From assembly GCF_009755275.1 (NCBI RefSeq), contig NZ_WQLA01000004.1, positions 248,001 through 312,000 of the forward strand: 64,000 nt of DNA, written 5' to 3'. This DNA is from Mucilaginibacter aquatilis. GTDB lineage: Bacteria; Bacteroidota; Bacteroidia; Sphingobacteriales; Sphingobacteriaceae. A model generated the notes under the pieces. It saw nothing but the letters and a program-made list of their open reading frames with translations, did not search any database and had not been told where the DNA came from. Numbering within the stretch: position 1 is the stretch's first letter; every line of letters starts with the position of its first letter. Shown here piece after piece: positions 1 through 10,600 of this stretch. Position numbers and translations under genes: made by a program.

Positions 1-91
1 TATTTTATTTTAATAAACATTATCAACTTTCATAATTTTTTAACAAAAGTTTAAAGGGATTACATTTATTTCGGGAAAATTCTAACCATAA

Positions 92-1369
92 ATGCAGAAT
101 ACCTATCCAGAAAAATTGGAAGCTATACAACCCAAAAAACTGAGTAACGTTGAACGTAAGAGGCACTTGCAAAAGGTAAAACTGATGCAACACCTGTTTA
201 GAAGCGGCCCGACAGCCGTTGCCGATATTGCCAATGGGCTCAATACCAGTTTGCCAACCTGCCAGACACTCATTAATGAGTTGATCACCGATTGTTTTTT
301 GGAGCGCTCAGGCAAAGGCGAGTCAATTGGTGGGCGCAAGCCCGATCTTTTCGGTTTGAAGGACAGCTGTTTTTATATCCTGTGCTTCAATATGGAGCGC
401 TTTGCTACCGAGGTTGCTATTACTGACAATAATGGAAATATTATATCAGTTCGAAAATACGATGTTGCTATAAGCGATAATTTGGAGGCGCTAGACATAT
501 TGTATGATATTGCACAAAAGCAAATAAACGAGTCGGGTATCGACACTAAAAAGCTTATTGGAGTTGGCTTTGCTATGCCGGGCCTGATCAATTGGCAAAC
601 GGGCAACAATCAAACCTACCTTACAACCACAAACGGACAAAGCCTTCACACTTACCTCGAAGAAAAATTTAGCCTTCCGGTAAGCATTCAAAACGACGTA
701 AAGTGCGCGGCTACTGCCGAATTAAATTACGGCCTTGCTAAAGGAATAAATGATGTTTTGGTAGTGCTAATGGATTGGGGCATTGGCTTAGGCATAGTGA
801 TGGATGGACAAATGCGTAAAGGCAGCCAAGGGTTTTCGGGCGAAATAGGCCACATACCTTTTGTTGAAAACGGAGCTTTATGCTACTGCGGCAAACGGGG
901 CTGTTTGGAAACGGTAGCATCAGGCATTGCGCTAACAAGGTTAGCCAAAGAAGGAATGGAAGCAGGCCAATATACACTGCTTAATGAACTTTGCCAAAAC
1001 GGTTTTGATAATCTTGAACCAAGTTTAATAATTACAGCCGCTAACAAAGGCGATGAATTTGCCATAAAGTTACTGTCAGACATTGGGCATAACTTAGGCA
1101 AAGGAATTGCTACACTTATTCAGCTCTTTAACCCACAAACGATAATATTGGGTGGAAAAATGGCCGAAGCCAAGCAATACATCACTATACCTATTATTCA
1201 ATCCATCAATACTTACAGCATGACGCAGATTAGAGAAACCTCCAATGTGGTATTATCTACCCTCGGTTCAAAGTCTGCTATTTTGGGTATTAAAAATATG
1301 GTTATCGAGAATCTTTTTGAGCGCGAAACGTGTAAGGCTGACGGTGACTATAAAACTCTGTTTGCTTAA
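92..1369 (+). CDS. ROK family transcriptional regulator (first)
   Basis: A 425-residue protein with an N-terminal winged-helix region (about residues 20-85) followed by a ROK sugar-kinase-like domain (about 90-400). The ROK zinc motif is intact: H254, then C264, C266 and C271 in the pattern H-x9-CxCG-x2-GCxE. ROK proteins with an N-terminal HTH (NagC, Mlc, XylR) are usually sugar-responsive repressors, so a role in sensing a glycan-derived sugar is likely. It is transcribed toward, and separated by a small secreted-protein gene from, the GH92/CutC/SusCD region, and it resembles the second ROK protein at the far side of that region. The ATG is preceded by an A/T-rich leader with no Shine-Dalgarno site, as usual in this phylum. 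The effector sugar cannot be read from sequence. Confidence 0.9.
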   Translation: MQNTYPEKLEAIQPKKLSNVERKRHLQKVKLMQHLFRSGPTAVADIANGLNTSLPTCQTLINELITDCFLERSGKGESIGGRKPDLFGLKDSCFYILCFNMERFATEVAITDNNGNIISVRKYDVAISDNLEALDILYDIAQKQINESGIDTKKLIGVGFAMPGLINWQTGNNQTYLTTTNGQSLHTYLEEKFSLPVSIQNDVKCAATAELNYGLAKGINDVLVVLMDWGIGLGIVMDGQMRKGSQGFSGEIGHIPFVENGALCYCGKRGCLETVASGIALTRLAKEGMEAGQYTLLNELCQNGFDNLEPSLIITAANKGDEFAIKLLSDIGHNLGKGIATLIQLFNPQTIILGGKMAEAKQYITIPIIQSINTYSMTQIRETSNVVLSTLGSKSAILGIKNMVIENLFERETCKADGDYKTLFA

Positions 1370-1574
1370 TTAAATTTGAAATATCCACGGTTGTTAGTCA
1401 TGCAAGTTCACTCGAGGTTGTGATCGACTTACCTTCAAAATTTGACTGGTGTAACGTTGAAGTAATGTAAAGGCTTTATTGTGAACTTCTCTTTAAAGCC
1501 AAATATTTGAATATTGATGATTGATTAGGCACTCGAAATAGCTTAGCTAAGCGTTGAAGAATAAGTTTACACAC

Positions 1575-2234
1575 TTATTTTGTTCTACCACCCTTCTTCA
1601 ATCCGTCTAAAATTACGCTTGAGTAATTAGTATCGCCAACAATAGGCAAATCAATAGTACAATTACTTAAGTCGGCGCTCCACTTTACTACAGGCTGTCC
1701 GCTTTTGTTAAGTGTATTAACAATTATAGAAAGTTTACTTGCTTTAGGTCTCCATCCTAACGCAACACCAACGCCCCTTTCAGGATTTAAAAATTCGCCA
1801 ATGGTAGTCAGGGTGGTCATGCTAAGTTCGTAGCTGTTATCAGTTAACTTAGTATTGCGTGCGTTCAAAGTAATATGCAACTTGCCCGCAACCTCAGCAA
1901 TTTCTTTAGCACATGCTGCTTTTTGTTCAGCTGTTGTATTTACGGCAGTTTTTTCTGCAGAATTCAGAATCTCGGTTCCGTAAACTTTATCGTAATACTT
2001 ACCTAAGTAAGAACTTAGATAAGAGAATGTTGAAATGTCAAAAGAGCGCTTATCAGATAAAATTCTAGCAAACATTTCTGCCGGACCATTTAGCGTAACA
2101 CTCTTTTCAATAATTTTTGCCCTGGCCCAGCTATGATTTTGCTCCAGGGTTTTAACAACATCGGCAGATGTTTGGGCCTGTGTATAAGTTGAGCTTGCTA
2201 TAAAGAATATTGCACAAAAGAAAAGTAGTCTCAT
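1575..2234 (-). CDS. Secreted protein of unknown function
   Basis: A 219-residue protein that I do not recognise. It has a clear signal peptide (basic MR start, hydrophobic core, cleavage after TQAQ near residue 21), so it should be periplasmic or surface exposed. The mature part is mixed alpha/beta in composition with two cysteines (about residues 108 and 192) and no lipobox, repeat or recognisable catalytic motif. It stands alone on the minus strand between a ROK regulator and the GH92 operon, convergent with the ROK gene. Its place next to glycan-use genes may be chance. The ATG start is supported by the signal peptide directly following it. Confidence 0.7.
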   Translation of the reverse strand: MRLLFFCAIFFIASSTYTQAQTSADVVKTLEQNHSWARAKIIEKSVTLNGPAEMFARILSDKRSFDISTFSYLSSYLGKYYDKVYGTEILNSAEKTAVNTTAEQKAACAKEIAEVAGKLHITLNARNTKLTDNSYELSMTTLTTIGEFLNPERGVGVALGWRPKASKLSIIVNTLNKSGQPVVKWSADLSNCTIDLPIVGDTNYSSVILDGLKKGGRTK

Positions 2235-2563
2235 TTCTTCATTTATTAGTTGATGCTACTTAATACAAGTTTGCAAACTTAAGGTTTGTAACAGTAGCGT
2301 ATTTCTTTCTCCGATGCTTTGGTAACCGGCTTTATTATTTCTATTTAATAAATTAAGTTATTACAATTATGCGTTAAGGAGCTGGCGACGATGTTGTTCT
2401 GTTGTTTAAATTGATTGCTAAACAACTTGCAGGCATGACTAGTTAATTTGACCTATTCCTCCTTACGCCGAGAGGGACAACTAAAAAGTTATCCCTTTCA
2501 AAAAAGTAAGTAACACGACTACTTATCTTAACACTTGAACGACAGCCTTGTCATATAAAATCT
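2235..2563. other. Intergenic stretch with weak inverted repeats
   Basis: This 329-base gap has no plausible gene. It contains an 8-bp inverted repeat at 2401-2408/2419-2426 (GTTGTTTA and TAAACAAC) and an imperfect hairpin at 2472-2497. The latter lies 3' of the GH92 gene but lacks a T-tract, so it is only a weak terminator candidate. The promoter of the secreted-protein gene should lie at the left end, but I could not fix its boxes. Confidence 0.35.
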
Positions 2564-4843
2564 TTAATGCTTCTCAGAGTACGGTCGGTTTTGCGGTAGT
2601 TTACCCCAATTTAAATTTGGCTTGTCCCCCATTTCAAAAATCAATTTGCCGCCTTGCATTAAATTGGCGTGTGAGATGTAAGATTTAGTATAGTTTTTGC
2701 CGTTTAGTGTTATACGCTGTATGTAAATATTTTTATCGCCATTGTTTTTGGTTATAAAATGCATTTGTTTGTTACCGGGCAGCTTTATGATGGCTTCATC
2801 AAACAAAGGGCTGCCAAATACATAGGTGCCATTAGCCGGGTTTACAGGGTATAAACCTAATGATGAAAAAATGTACCATGCCGACATCTGTCCTACATCT
2901 TCGTTACCAATAATGCCATCCGTTTTATCGGTATAGAAGTTCTTTAAAATGTATCTAACCTTTTCGGCTGTTTTCCATGGCTGACCAGCGTAAGCATACA
3001 AATAAGTAATGTGGTGACTTGGCTCATTACCATGAGCGTACTGACCGATCAGGCCGGAAATGTCGGGCGAGCCTTCTTCGCCTAAGCTGCCCTTAACGGT
3101 AAACAAGGAATCCAGTTTATTAATAAAAGATTTTTCACCGCCCTGTAACGCTATCAAACCTTCAACATCTTGTGGTACTAACCAGCTATATTGCCAACCG
3201 TTGCCTTCTGTGTAATCATCCTTACGGTGCCTCGACTCGAAAGGACTAAATGGACTACGCCATGTACTTTCAGAAAGTCGTCCCCGCATAAAATGCGTTT
3301 GCTTATCAAAATAGTTCTGGTAATTCTTTCCGCGCTTACTGAAATATTGATAGTCGGCCGCGTTACCTAACTTTTTTGCCATTTGTGCAATGGACCAGTC
3401 GGCAAGGCTATACTCCAGCCCCATCGCTACCGATTCTATTAAACTATCTGCTGGTATATAACCACGTTCTTTAACAAACTTCAAACCCGATGCATTTTGC
3501 ATAGCAGATGCTTTTACGGCCTCGTACGCTAACTTTTTATCAAAGCCGCTGAAACCTTTCAAAAATGCGTCTGCTACAATTGGAACCGCGCTGTAACCCA
3601 CCATTGTATTGGTTTCGTTGCCCATTAAATGCCACACAGGCAATTTCCCTTGCTGTTTATAAATGGCCAGCATAGAATTAACCATATCGTTCACCCGCTC
3701 AGGCTGCAAAATGGTATACAACGGGTTAGCAGCGCGGTAGGTATCCCATAAGGAAAAGGTAGTAAGGTTAGTAAAACCTGGTGAAAGATATACTTTTTTA
3801 TCAGTACCACGATAGTCGCCGTTATTATCGTTAAATATTGATGGCGCTATCATGGTATGATAGAAAGCGGTATAAAAAATTCGTTTGTTAGTTTCACTGG
3901 ATGTTTGGAGCTGTACTTTTTGTAGCTCTTTGTTCCAGGCGGCATCAGCTGCACTAACGGTGTTGTTGAAATTCCAGCCTGGTAGCTCCAATTTAATATT
4001 GGCCATAGCATTGGCTTCGCTCACCGGCGATATACCAACTTTAACCAGCACCTTTTCGCCTGCTTGGGTACCGAAGCTTATGACACCTTTAACTTTCTTC
4101 CCCTCATATGTTTTGCTTGCTTTGACCATTGTGCTGTCATATATGGCAAATGTTTTAATGGGTTTGGAAAACACAGCAGTAAAGAAAACACGCTGATCAT
4201 TTGCCCAGCCTTTGGAGAAACGATAACCAGCTATAGTGCTATCATTAATTTGATGGACAGATGTCTTTACAGGTGCATCCCAAGCTATCCCCTCTTGTAA
4301 ATCAATAATTATATTTGACTGGCTTGACTTTGGAAAAGTGTACTCATGAAATCCTACCCTTTGAGTTGCCGTTAAACGCACGCCAATATTATAACGTTTG
4401 AGCAACACCGCATAATACCCCGGACGCACCGTTTCCTGCTGATGGCTAAAGGCAGACACATAACCATTTTGCATGTTTTTAATGCTTCCCTTCATGGTTT
4501 TGATCGGTCCGGTGGTTGGCATTAAAGATATATCTCCCAAATCTCCAATACCGGTTCCGCTTAAATGGGTATGCTGAAAACCCACAATGGTAGAATCGGA
4601 AATATGGTAACCAGAACACCAATCCCATCCCTGCGAAATGTTAGTTGGCCCTAATTGCACTGCGCCGAATGGTACGTTAGCACCAAGAAAAACATGTCCA
4701 TGAAGCCCGGTGCCAATATAAGGATCAACGTACTGCGTAAGGCTTGTTTGTTTTTGTTTTGACTTTTTCTGTTGAGCCTGGCTGGTTTGCAAAGCCCCTA
4801 TTGATAAGGTTAATAGTAAAAACCCACTTAAATTTCTTCTCAT
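2564..4843 (-). CDS. GH92 family alpha-1,2-mannosidase
   Basis: A 759-residue protein with a signal peptide (cleavage near residue 23, after LQTSQA) and the two-domain layout of glycoside hydrolase family 92. Family hallmarks include YTEGNGWQYSW (with the expected catalytic acid Glu), HGNEPSHHITYLYAYAGQPW, and GNEDVGQMSAWYIFSSLG near the C-terminus, which carries the acidic residues that act as base. GH92 enzymes are calcium-dependent exo-mannosidases that trim alpha-mannosides of N-glycans or yeast mannan, normally in the periplasm or on the surface. It lies 41 bases downstream of cutC on the same strand and is probably cotranscribed with it, as the last gene of a glycan-use region with SusC/SusD and two ROK regulators. 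The linkage preference within GH92 cannot be told from sequence alone. Confidence 0.95.
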   Translation of the reverse strand: MRRNLSGFLLLTLSIGALQTSQAQQKKSKQKQTSLTQYVDPYIGTGLHGHVFLGANVPFGAVQLGPTNISQGWDWCSGYHISDSTIVGFQHTHLSGTGIGDLGDISLMPTTGPIKTMKGSIKNMQNGYVSAFSHQQETVRPGYYAVLLKRYNIGVRLTATQRVGFHEYTFPKSSQSNIIIDLQEGIAWDAPVKTSVHQINDSTIAGYRFSKGWANDQRVFFTAVFSKPIKTFAIYDSTMVKASKTYEGKKVKGVISFGTQAGEKVLVKVGISPVSEANAMANIKLELPGWNFNNTVSAADAAWNKELQKVQLQTSSETNKRIFYTAFYHTMIAPSIFNDNNGDYRGTDKKVYLSPGFTNLTTFSLWDTYRAANPLYTILQPERVNDMVNSMLAIYKQQGKLPVWHLMGNETNTMVGYSAVPIVADAFLKGFSGFDKKLAYEAVKASAMQNASGLKFVKERGYIPADSLIESVAMGLEYSLADWSIAQMAKKLGNAADYQYFSKRGKNYQNYFDKQTHFMRGRLSESTWRSPFSPFESRHRKDDYTEGNGWQYSWLVPQDVEGLIALQGGEKSFINKLDSLFTVKGSLGEEGSPDISGLIGQYAHGNEPSHHITYLYAYAGQPWKTAEKVRYILKNFYTDKTDGIIGNEDVGQMSAWYIFSSLGLYPVNPANGTYVFGSPLFDEAIIKLPGNKQMHFITKNNGDKNIYIQRITLNGKNYTKSYISHANLMQGGKLIFEMGDKPNLNWGKLPQNRPYSEKH

Positions 4844-4884
4844 AAATTATATGCAGATGTCGCTTTAATTTTATAAAGGCTTGA

Positions 4885-5619
4885 TTAATTAAAACTTCTG
4901 GCAATACTAACAAGTGCTTTTACTGTTTTCAGGTCGGTTTGCTCATAAAAAAATTCATCTTTTTCGCTACCTGTTTTTACATCCCTAAACAGCATTTTAC
5001 CTTCCATTATTACTTTTGCCGTGGTATGATATTCTTGAGCACCGGTAAGTTGAATAAGCTCAGCCAAATTACTGGCACGAACACCTGCACCGGGCATAAT
5101 GCTTATACGGCCATTAGCTTGCTTCACTAAATTTGAAATTAAAGGAGCGCCTGTTAAGGCGTCCTCCTCAAGTCCCGATGTTAATATGCGTTCAAAACCC
5201 AAATCAATAATATCCTCTAATGCAGCTAATGGATTTTTACAGCGATCAAACGCCCGGTGAAATGTTAGACCCATATCACCAGCGGCTTCTTTTAATTGCA
5301 GGCATCGTTCTTGGTCGATTTGCCCATCACTTGTTAAAAGCCCGAAAACCACTCCGTCGCATCCAATATCACGGCAGCACATAATGTCTTGCCGCATTAT
5401 TTCAAACTCCAGGTCCGAATATAAAAAGTCGCCGCCCCTTGGTCGTATAATTACATACAGTTTTATGTCAAGCAGTTTACGGGCCATTGCTATCTGCGCG
5501 TAAGAAGGCGTGGTTCCACCTTCTTTAAGGTTATCACAGAGCTCCACCCGGTAAGCACCGCCCTGCTGCGCAATCAGCGCAGAATCTAAAGAACCAGCAC
5601 ATATTTCAATTTTGGCCAT
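4885..5619 (-). CDS. cutC: CutC family TIM-barrel protein
   Basis: A 244-residue protein of full CutC length. Family features are the N-terminal IEICAGSLDSALIAQQGGA segment, RVELCDNLKEGGTTPS, the IRPRGGDFLYSD segment, VFGLLTSDGQID, HRAFDRC, and ILTSGLEEDALTG, all typical of the CutC TIM barrel. CutC was named for copper homeostasis in E. coli, but a direct copper role is doubtful and no enzymatic reaction is established. Here it lies 41 bases upstream of a GH92 mannosidase in the same direction, and downstream of SusD across a terminator. That setting suggests a role in carbohydrate metabolism rather than copper handling; this is inference. No signal peptide, so cytoplasmic. Confidence 0.93.
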   Translation of the reverse strand: MAKIEICAGSLDSALIAQQGGAYRVELCDNLKEGGTTPSYAQIAMARKLLDIKLYVIIRPRGGDFLYSDLEFEIMRQDIMCCRDIGCDGVVFGLLTSDGQIDQERCLQLKEAAGDMGLTFHRAFDRCKNPLAALEDIIDLGFERILTSGLEEDALTGAPLISNLVKQANGRISIMPGAGVRASNLAELIQLTGAQEYHTTAKVIMEGKMLFRDVKTGSEKDEFFYEQTDLKTVKALVSIARSFN

Positions 5620-5656
5620 ACAGTTTTATAATCTTCAAAAAAATCCATGTACTAAA

Positions 5657-5684
5657 ATAAAAGCGGCTATTCGCCGCTTTTATT
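5657..5684 (-). terminator. Terminator after susD
   Basis: An AAAAGCGGC/GCCGCTTTT stem with a short loop sits between the susD stop and the cutC start. On the minus strand it is followed by a T-rich run, as in an intrinsic terminator. It would separate the ROK-SusC-SusD transcript from cutC-GH92, at least partly. Confidence 0.75.
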
Positions 5685-5706
5685 GCATGTGGTGACTGAT
5701 ATAACA

Positions 5707-7611
5707 TTATTGCTTTTTGGCCCAGTAAAGTGGCGTCAAAGTACCATCGGCTCCGTTTAAAAATCCAACGGCTTGGTTATATCCATTTTTGTTGGAGTTT
5801 TGCAAACTTGATGGATACCTTAAGCGCTGAGGAAAGAACTTTACACTGCTGGTCATGTAGTTTGCAGGGGTTAAAGCCGGTAAAGTTTGTGCAGGCGTTT
5901 CAATAGCCGGGTTTTCAAAAAATGGCAACCCTAATCTCCGCTGATCGTTCCAGGCTTCCAACGGTAGCCATGGAGTTTGAGCAATAAACTTTTGAGTTAT
6001 AATTTTAGTTAAACGATCATTTTTAACTGTACCGTTTTTATAGAGTTCATTTTTAGGGTAACTTAAAGTTACAACGCCTTCCGCACCGGTGTACCCATTC
6101 TGGTATCTTTTTGTATAAGTAGCCGGAGGTTCAGTAATATGATCCCAGCTTACCGATGTACCTACACGGTTGTAGTCTTGCGAAGCCAAATATGTACCTA
6201 AATATTGATTTAAACCCCAATACTCGAAGCTTGACGCCACACCGGCTTCATAAGCAGCTTTTCCATTCATTGGCGTTGTCCAGCCACGTTCCGCAGCTTC
6301 TGCCAGAAGGAAATACGTTTCCCAAGGTGCAAAAAATACACGTTTACTACGGCTGGTTCTGAATTGATTACTTAAACGCGGCATAGTACCTTCATAAGTA
6401 AGCACCTGGTTACGCGCTCCTTTAGTACCCCAGTTACCAGCTGTGCGGGCATTCCAGGTGTATTTAGCATCAATTTCCTTTACAACGCCACCCGCATCAT
6501 CTATTAAATTACGTTTGGTTGTTGTTGCGGCCGTACCACTATTGGTAAAGTTTGGATTGGTAATGTCTCCCGGTATTATAAATGTTTTATAAGCTCTGGG
6601 GTCAATAGTAAATGGCAAGCCATCAAACCAGTAGCCAGCCGACGGATCGTTGGTTAAAGTGGTGAAATGGTTTTCGTAACGTTGTCCCATCCAATCGGCT
6701 GATTTTATTTTAGATTGAAATTCGGCACCAAGCTGGTCCTGAGATTTGATACTGCCCAAACCAGAGTACAGATTATTAAGCGTGGCCGATATAGGTTGCG
6801 TGTTCCAAGGACGGCTCATCACCCCGGTTAAAGGGCTCCAACCGTCAAGTTCCTGAACCTGAAACGTTTCATCAGTTTTGGTAATGATGTCATTAAGCGA
6901 AGCTGCGGCTGCCTCAAACTCGGTTTTAGCAGTTGTTGCATCTACTTCCGAGAGGCGCATGGCAAAGCGCATGCGTAATGAGTTACCAAACTTTTTCCAT
7001 TTGGTGTAATTGTAACCGTAAGCAGGGTCTTGTCGCTCAAGCCCGGCCACGTTAGTTACCGATAAGTTAAGTTTGGCATTTGCATCCTTTAATTCGGCTA
7101 AAATATATGCATAAACTGTTTTCACGTCCGAAAAATCAGGATTTTTACCCTGAAAGCCGTTAACTGGTATAGGCCCGAAATTATCCGACATTTCGCTCAT
7201 CAAGTAAGCTCTCCAAATGCGTGCTACCTGTACCAGGTTGTTATCGTAAGGCCTTTCCAAACCTGCGGCTTTCTTATCAGCAGCTATAGTTATTGCTGTA
7301 TTAGCGCTGTTTAACCATCCTGCAACTTGGTTGTAATAAGCACTGGTCCAACCATCATCATAGTTAGCAAGTGCAAATGTGGTATTGCTGTGCTGATGCC
7401 CGGCGGTTTTCCAGTAGAGTACAAATGAACGTTCTGCAACATCAGGGTTCATTTGCGCTTCAATAATAGAGCTGTTTATAAAATATTCTATTTGAACCTG
7501 TTCGCCGGTGGCAGAAAATTGATCTGTATTAACATCGTCGAATTTCTTACAAGAGCCTGCCAGTAATGCAGCTGTAAGCAATATATATGATTTACTTTTA
7601 AAGCTTTTCAT
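5707..7611 (-). CDS. SusD/RagB-like outer-membrane nutrient-binding lipoprotein
   Basis: A 634-residue SusD-like protein. It has a lipoprotein signal peptide with lipobox LAGSC and lipidated C21, followed by KKFDD, a charged stretch like the surface lipoprotein export signal of this phylum. The segments ERSFVLYWKTAGHQHSN, YDDGWTSAYYNQ and KWKKFGNSLRMRFAMRLSEVD mark the SusD-like subgroup (the SusD-like_2 type, alpha-helical TPR core). Its role is to bind an oligosaccharide or peptide at the cell surface and close over the SusC channel. The start lies 10 bases from the SusC stop, so the two are one transcriptional unit. A hairpin terminator follows. The ligand is not evident; the nearby GH92 gene hints at mannosides. 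Confidence 0.95.
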   Translation of the reverse strand: MKSFKSKSYILLTAALLAGSCKKFDDVNTDQFSATGEQVQIEYFINSSIIEAQMNPDVAERSFVLYWKTAGHQHSNTTFALANYDDGWTSAYYNQVAGWLNSANTAITIAADKKAAGLERPYDNNLVQVARIWRAYLMSEMSDNFGPIPVNGFQGKNPDFSDVKTVYAYILAELKDANAKLNLSVTNVAGLERQDPAYGYNYTKWKKFGNSLRMRFAMRLSEVDATTAKTEFEAAAASLNDIITKTDETFQVQELDGWSPLTGVMSRPWNTQPISATLNNLYSGLGSIKSQDQLGAEFQSKIKSADWMGQRYENHFTTLTNDPSAGYWFDGLPFTIDPRAYKTFIIPGDITNPNFTNSGTAATTTKRNLIDDAGGVVKEIDAKYTWNARTAGNWGTKGARNQVLTYEGTMPRLSNQFRTSRSKRVFFAPWETYFLLAEAAERGWTTPMNGKAAYEAGVASSFEYWGLNQYLGTYLASQDYNRVGTSVSWDHITEPPATYTKRYQNGYTGAEGVVTLSYPKNELYKNGTVKNDRLTKIITQKFIAQTPWLPLEAWNDQRRLGLPFFENPAIETPAQTLPALTPANYMTSSVKFFPQRLRYPSSLQNSNKNGYNQAVGFLNGADGTLTPLYWAKKQ

Positions 7612-7621
7612 GATTTTTTAT

Positions 7622-10600
7622 TTAAAAACCCAGTGTTAAATTAAATAATAATAAACGTGTAGTTGGCGCGCTGGAGTTTTCGAAACCAACGGCGTTAGTA
7701 CCTGTAGCATAAACCGATTCAGGATCGATACCGTTTAAATGGCTTTTTATCATCCAAACATTGTTGCATGATACACCTACGTTTACACGTTGTATAGGTG
7801 ATTTGACAAGCAACTTAGCCGGCAATTGATAGTTGAGTTGTACGTTTCGTAAACGAATATTGGTTGCATCGTAGATATTAGACTCAACAACGCCCAGGTT
7901 TCCATTGGCGGTAACCGCTTCCCAATAACGCTGCGGAACCACAGATTTAGTATTTGGCTGGTAAGCGTTGTTTACAAGAACCACACCTTCCGGTACAAAG
8001 TTAGCTCTGTCTCCATTAACAACGGTAGCAGCAGCGGTACCGGCTCGTTGCATATTTAAATTGGTAGCCGAGTAAATTTGTCCGCCAAAGCGCGCATCAA
8101 ACAAAAAGGAAAAGGATACTCCCCTGAAGCTGAAACTATTGGTTATACCCAATAGAGCAGATGGTTGCTGCGTTCCTAATTTTGTACTTGTGTTATCTAT
8201 TTGTGGGTTACCATCTGAATTTAAAATCAATTGGTTAAAATATGGGCTGGCTGCGTCAGTTACTCGTTGAAATTTGTTACCGTATATATCGCCATATTTC
8301 TGTCCTTCCACGGCTAATATACCTACCGCATCAAAACCACCTAATTGGTAGCTTTTTACTTCCGGAGAAAGCTGTTCGATAGTGTTAACATTTCTTGAAA
8401 AGTTAGCGCTTACATTCCAGTTTAATGAACGCTGACCTTGAAGAATGCGTCCGTCGATTGTTGCTTCAATACCTTTATTTTGAATGTTTCCAGCATTAAT
8501 TATTTTGTTGCTGTAACCGCTTAATGGATCTAAAGGCAATATCAGTAACTGGTTAACGCCATTGTTTTTATAATAGGTGAAATCAAATCCTAAACGACCA
8601 TTAAAGAAACGCATTTCGGCACCTAACTCCAATGTTTTAATCAACTCGTTAACTACGTTTTCATCAAACAAAGTTGGTTTACGACCGGCCGTTGTGTTTC
8701 CAAGAGGGTCTTTGTTAACGTTATAGGTGTTGTATAGCTGGTTAAAAGCTAAGTCATTACCCACCTGCGCATACGAACCTCTTATTTTACCGTAGGTTAA
8801 CCAAGAGGGCAATTTTTTACCAAATCTGGTTAACATATCGGTAAAGACATACGATGCACTTATTGAAGGATAAAAGAATGAGCGATTTGCAGGACTTAAA
8901 GTTGATGACCAATCGTTACGGAAAGTTCCGTCTAAAAATAAGTAGCCATCCCAATTAACACCTAACGAACCATATATCGAGTTGATTGCACGCTTTGGAC
9001 GAGACTGATCGTCAATCGTAGGATTGTTTTTTCCATTCGTTAATGAAAAAAAGTCACGTGCATTTAATTCTCCGGATGACGCACGTAAGTTTGTTGATTT
9101 TTGGGACATTAAGTTGCCACCCAATGTAGCCGATCCACCTAATTTGCCAAATACGTTATCTTTACGGGCACTCAGCAATGTGCTGTAGTTAGTTTCCTGA
9201 AAGGTTTGCTTACCGGTAGAATATCTACCATTCATAGCAATAGGGCTACCACCATAAAGCTTCTCTTCATAGTCGGTAGTATACATGTCGGCTCCGGCTT
9301 TGGCCTCTAAATTTAACCATGACGTAAATTCGTACCTCAATGATGCATTCATGATAAAGCGATCTCTGATATCCTGATTCCTATTGTTGCGCACGGTCCA
9401 GTAAGGATTTATTGGCCCTGGGTCACCATACCAGTACATATTATTGTTAGCATCCACCGCGTTTGAGAAATCTTTGATGTTTAAAGATCTTGGCAACAGA
9501 TAGGTTGTGTAAAAAGGATTATCTGTACGCGTACCGCCAATTGGACGATTAACAGCATTTGCATTTGAAAATTGAACTTTGGTATCTGCGGTCCAGCGAT
9601 CGTTTTTGCCGAATTTACTCACTGCACGAGTAGAAATGTTCTGGCGCTCATATTTAACTCCTGGGATGATACTGGTGCTATTTAAACGATTGTAAGAGGT
9701 ATAAACAGACGTGCCTTTATACTGTTGCTGTAATGAAACGCTTTGTGTGTTTTGTATTCCTTTTTGCAAAAAAGCACCCAGGTTGTCATATGCCGTTAGA
9801 GGTAATTCACGACCATCCCAGTTTGGTAAAACCTGACCTGTAATTTTAGGTCCCCAGCTTAATCGTGAGCGATTGTCAAAAATTCCGTCAGTACCCTGGC
9901 CAAACTCGTTCTGAAACTCCGGTTTCATAAATATTGTTTCAAAACCAACTGATGATGATACGTTGATACCTAAACCTTTTTGCGCACGGCCCGATTTAGT
10001 TGTAATTAAGATAACGCCATTACCAGCCCGGGTGCCGTACAAAGCGGCCGCTGCACCACCTTTTAAAACCGACATGCTTTCAATATCTTCAGGGTTGATA
10101 TCGGATAAACCGTTACCTAAATCCTGCCCCGGATTATAAAAGTCGTTATTTGGTGTACCAATGAAGTTATTGATGGGAATACCATCGACAACAACAAGCG
10201 GCTGATTATTGCCGGTTAAGGAATTATTACCACGCAAGGTAATTTTAGAAGACCCGGCAGGACCATTACTGGAACGAATAACCTGTAAACCGGCCACTTT
10301 GCCCGATAACGCATTTGTAACGTTCGGTTCGCGGGCGGCTACTAGTGTTTCCCCTTTGATTTCCTGGACGGCGTAACCTAACGACTTACGCTCCCTTTTG
10401 ATACCTAATGCGGTTACTACAACCTCGCTCAAAGCCTGATTGTTGTTTTGCAAGGTAACATTAACGGTATTATCGGCACCTACAGTTACTTCCTGTGTTT
10501 TGAAGCTTATAAAGCTGAATACCAACACCGGTCGTTCGCCTTCGACTGAAACAGTAAAACGACCTTCGGCATTTGTTGCGCCACCTACATCTGTACCCTT

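Noticed and set aside
25..51. AACTTT/AAAGTT inverted repeat upstream of the first ROK gene as its operator
   Set aside because: Only 6 bp with a 15-base spacer in very A/T-rich DNA; it does not match the second ROK palindrome well.
1370..1574. A GGCTTT...AAAGCC inverted repeat at 1472-1500 as a terminator
   Set aside because: Arms are only 6 bp, the loop is 17 bases and no T-tract follows.
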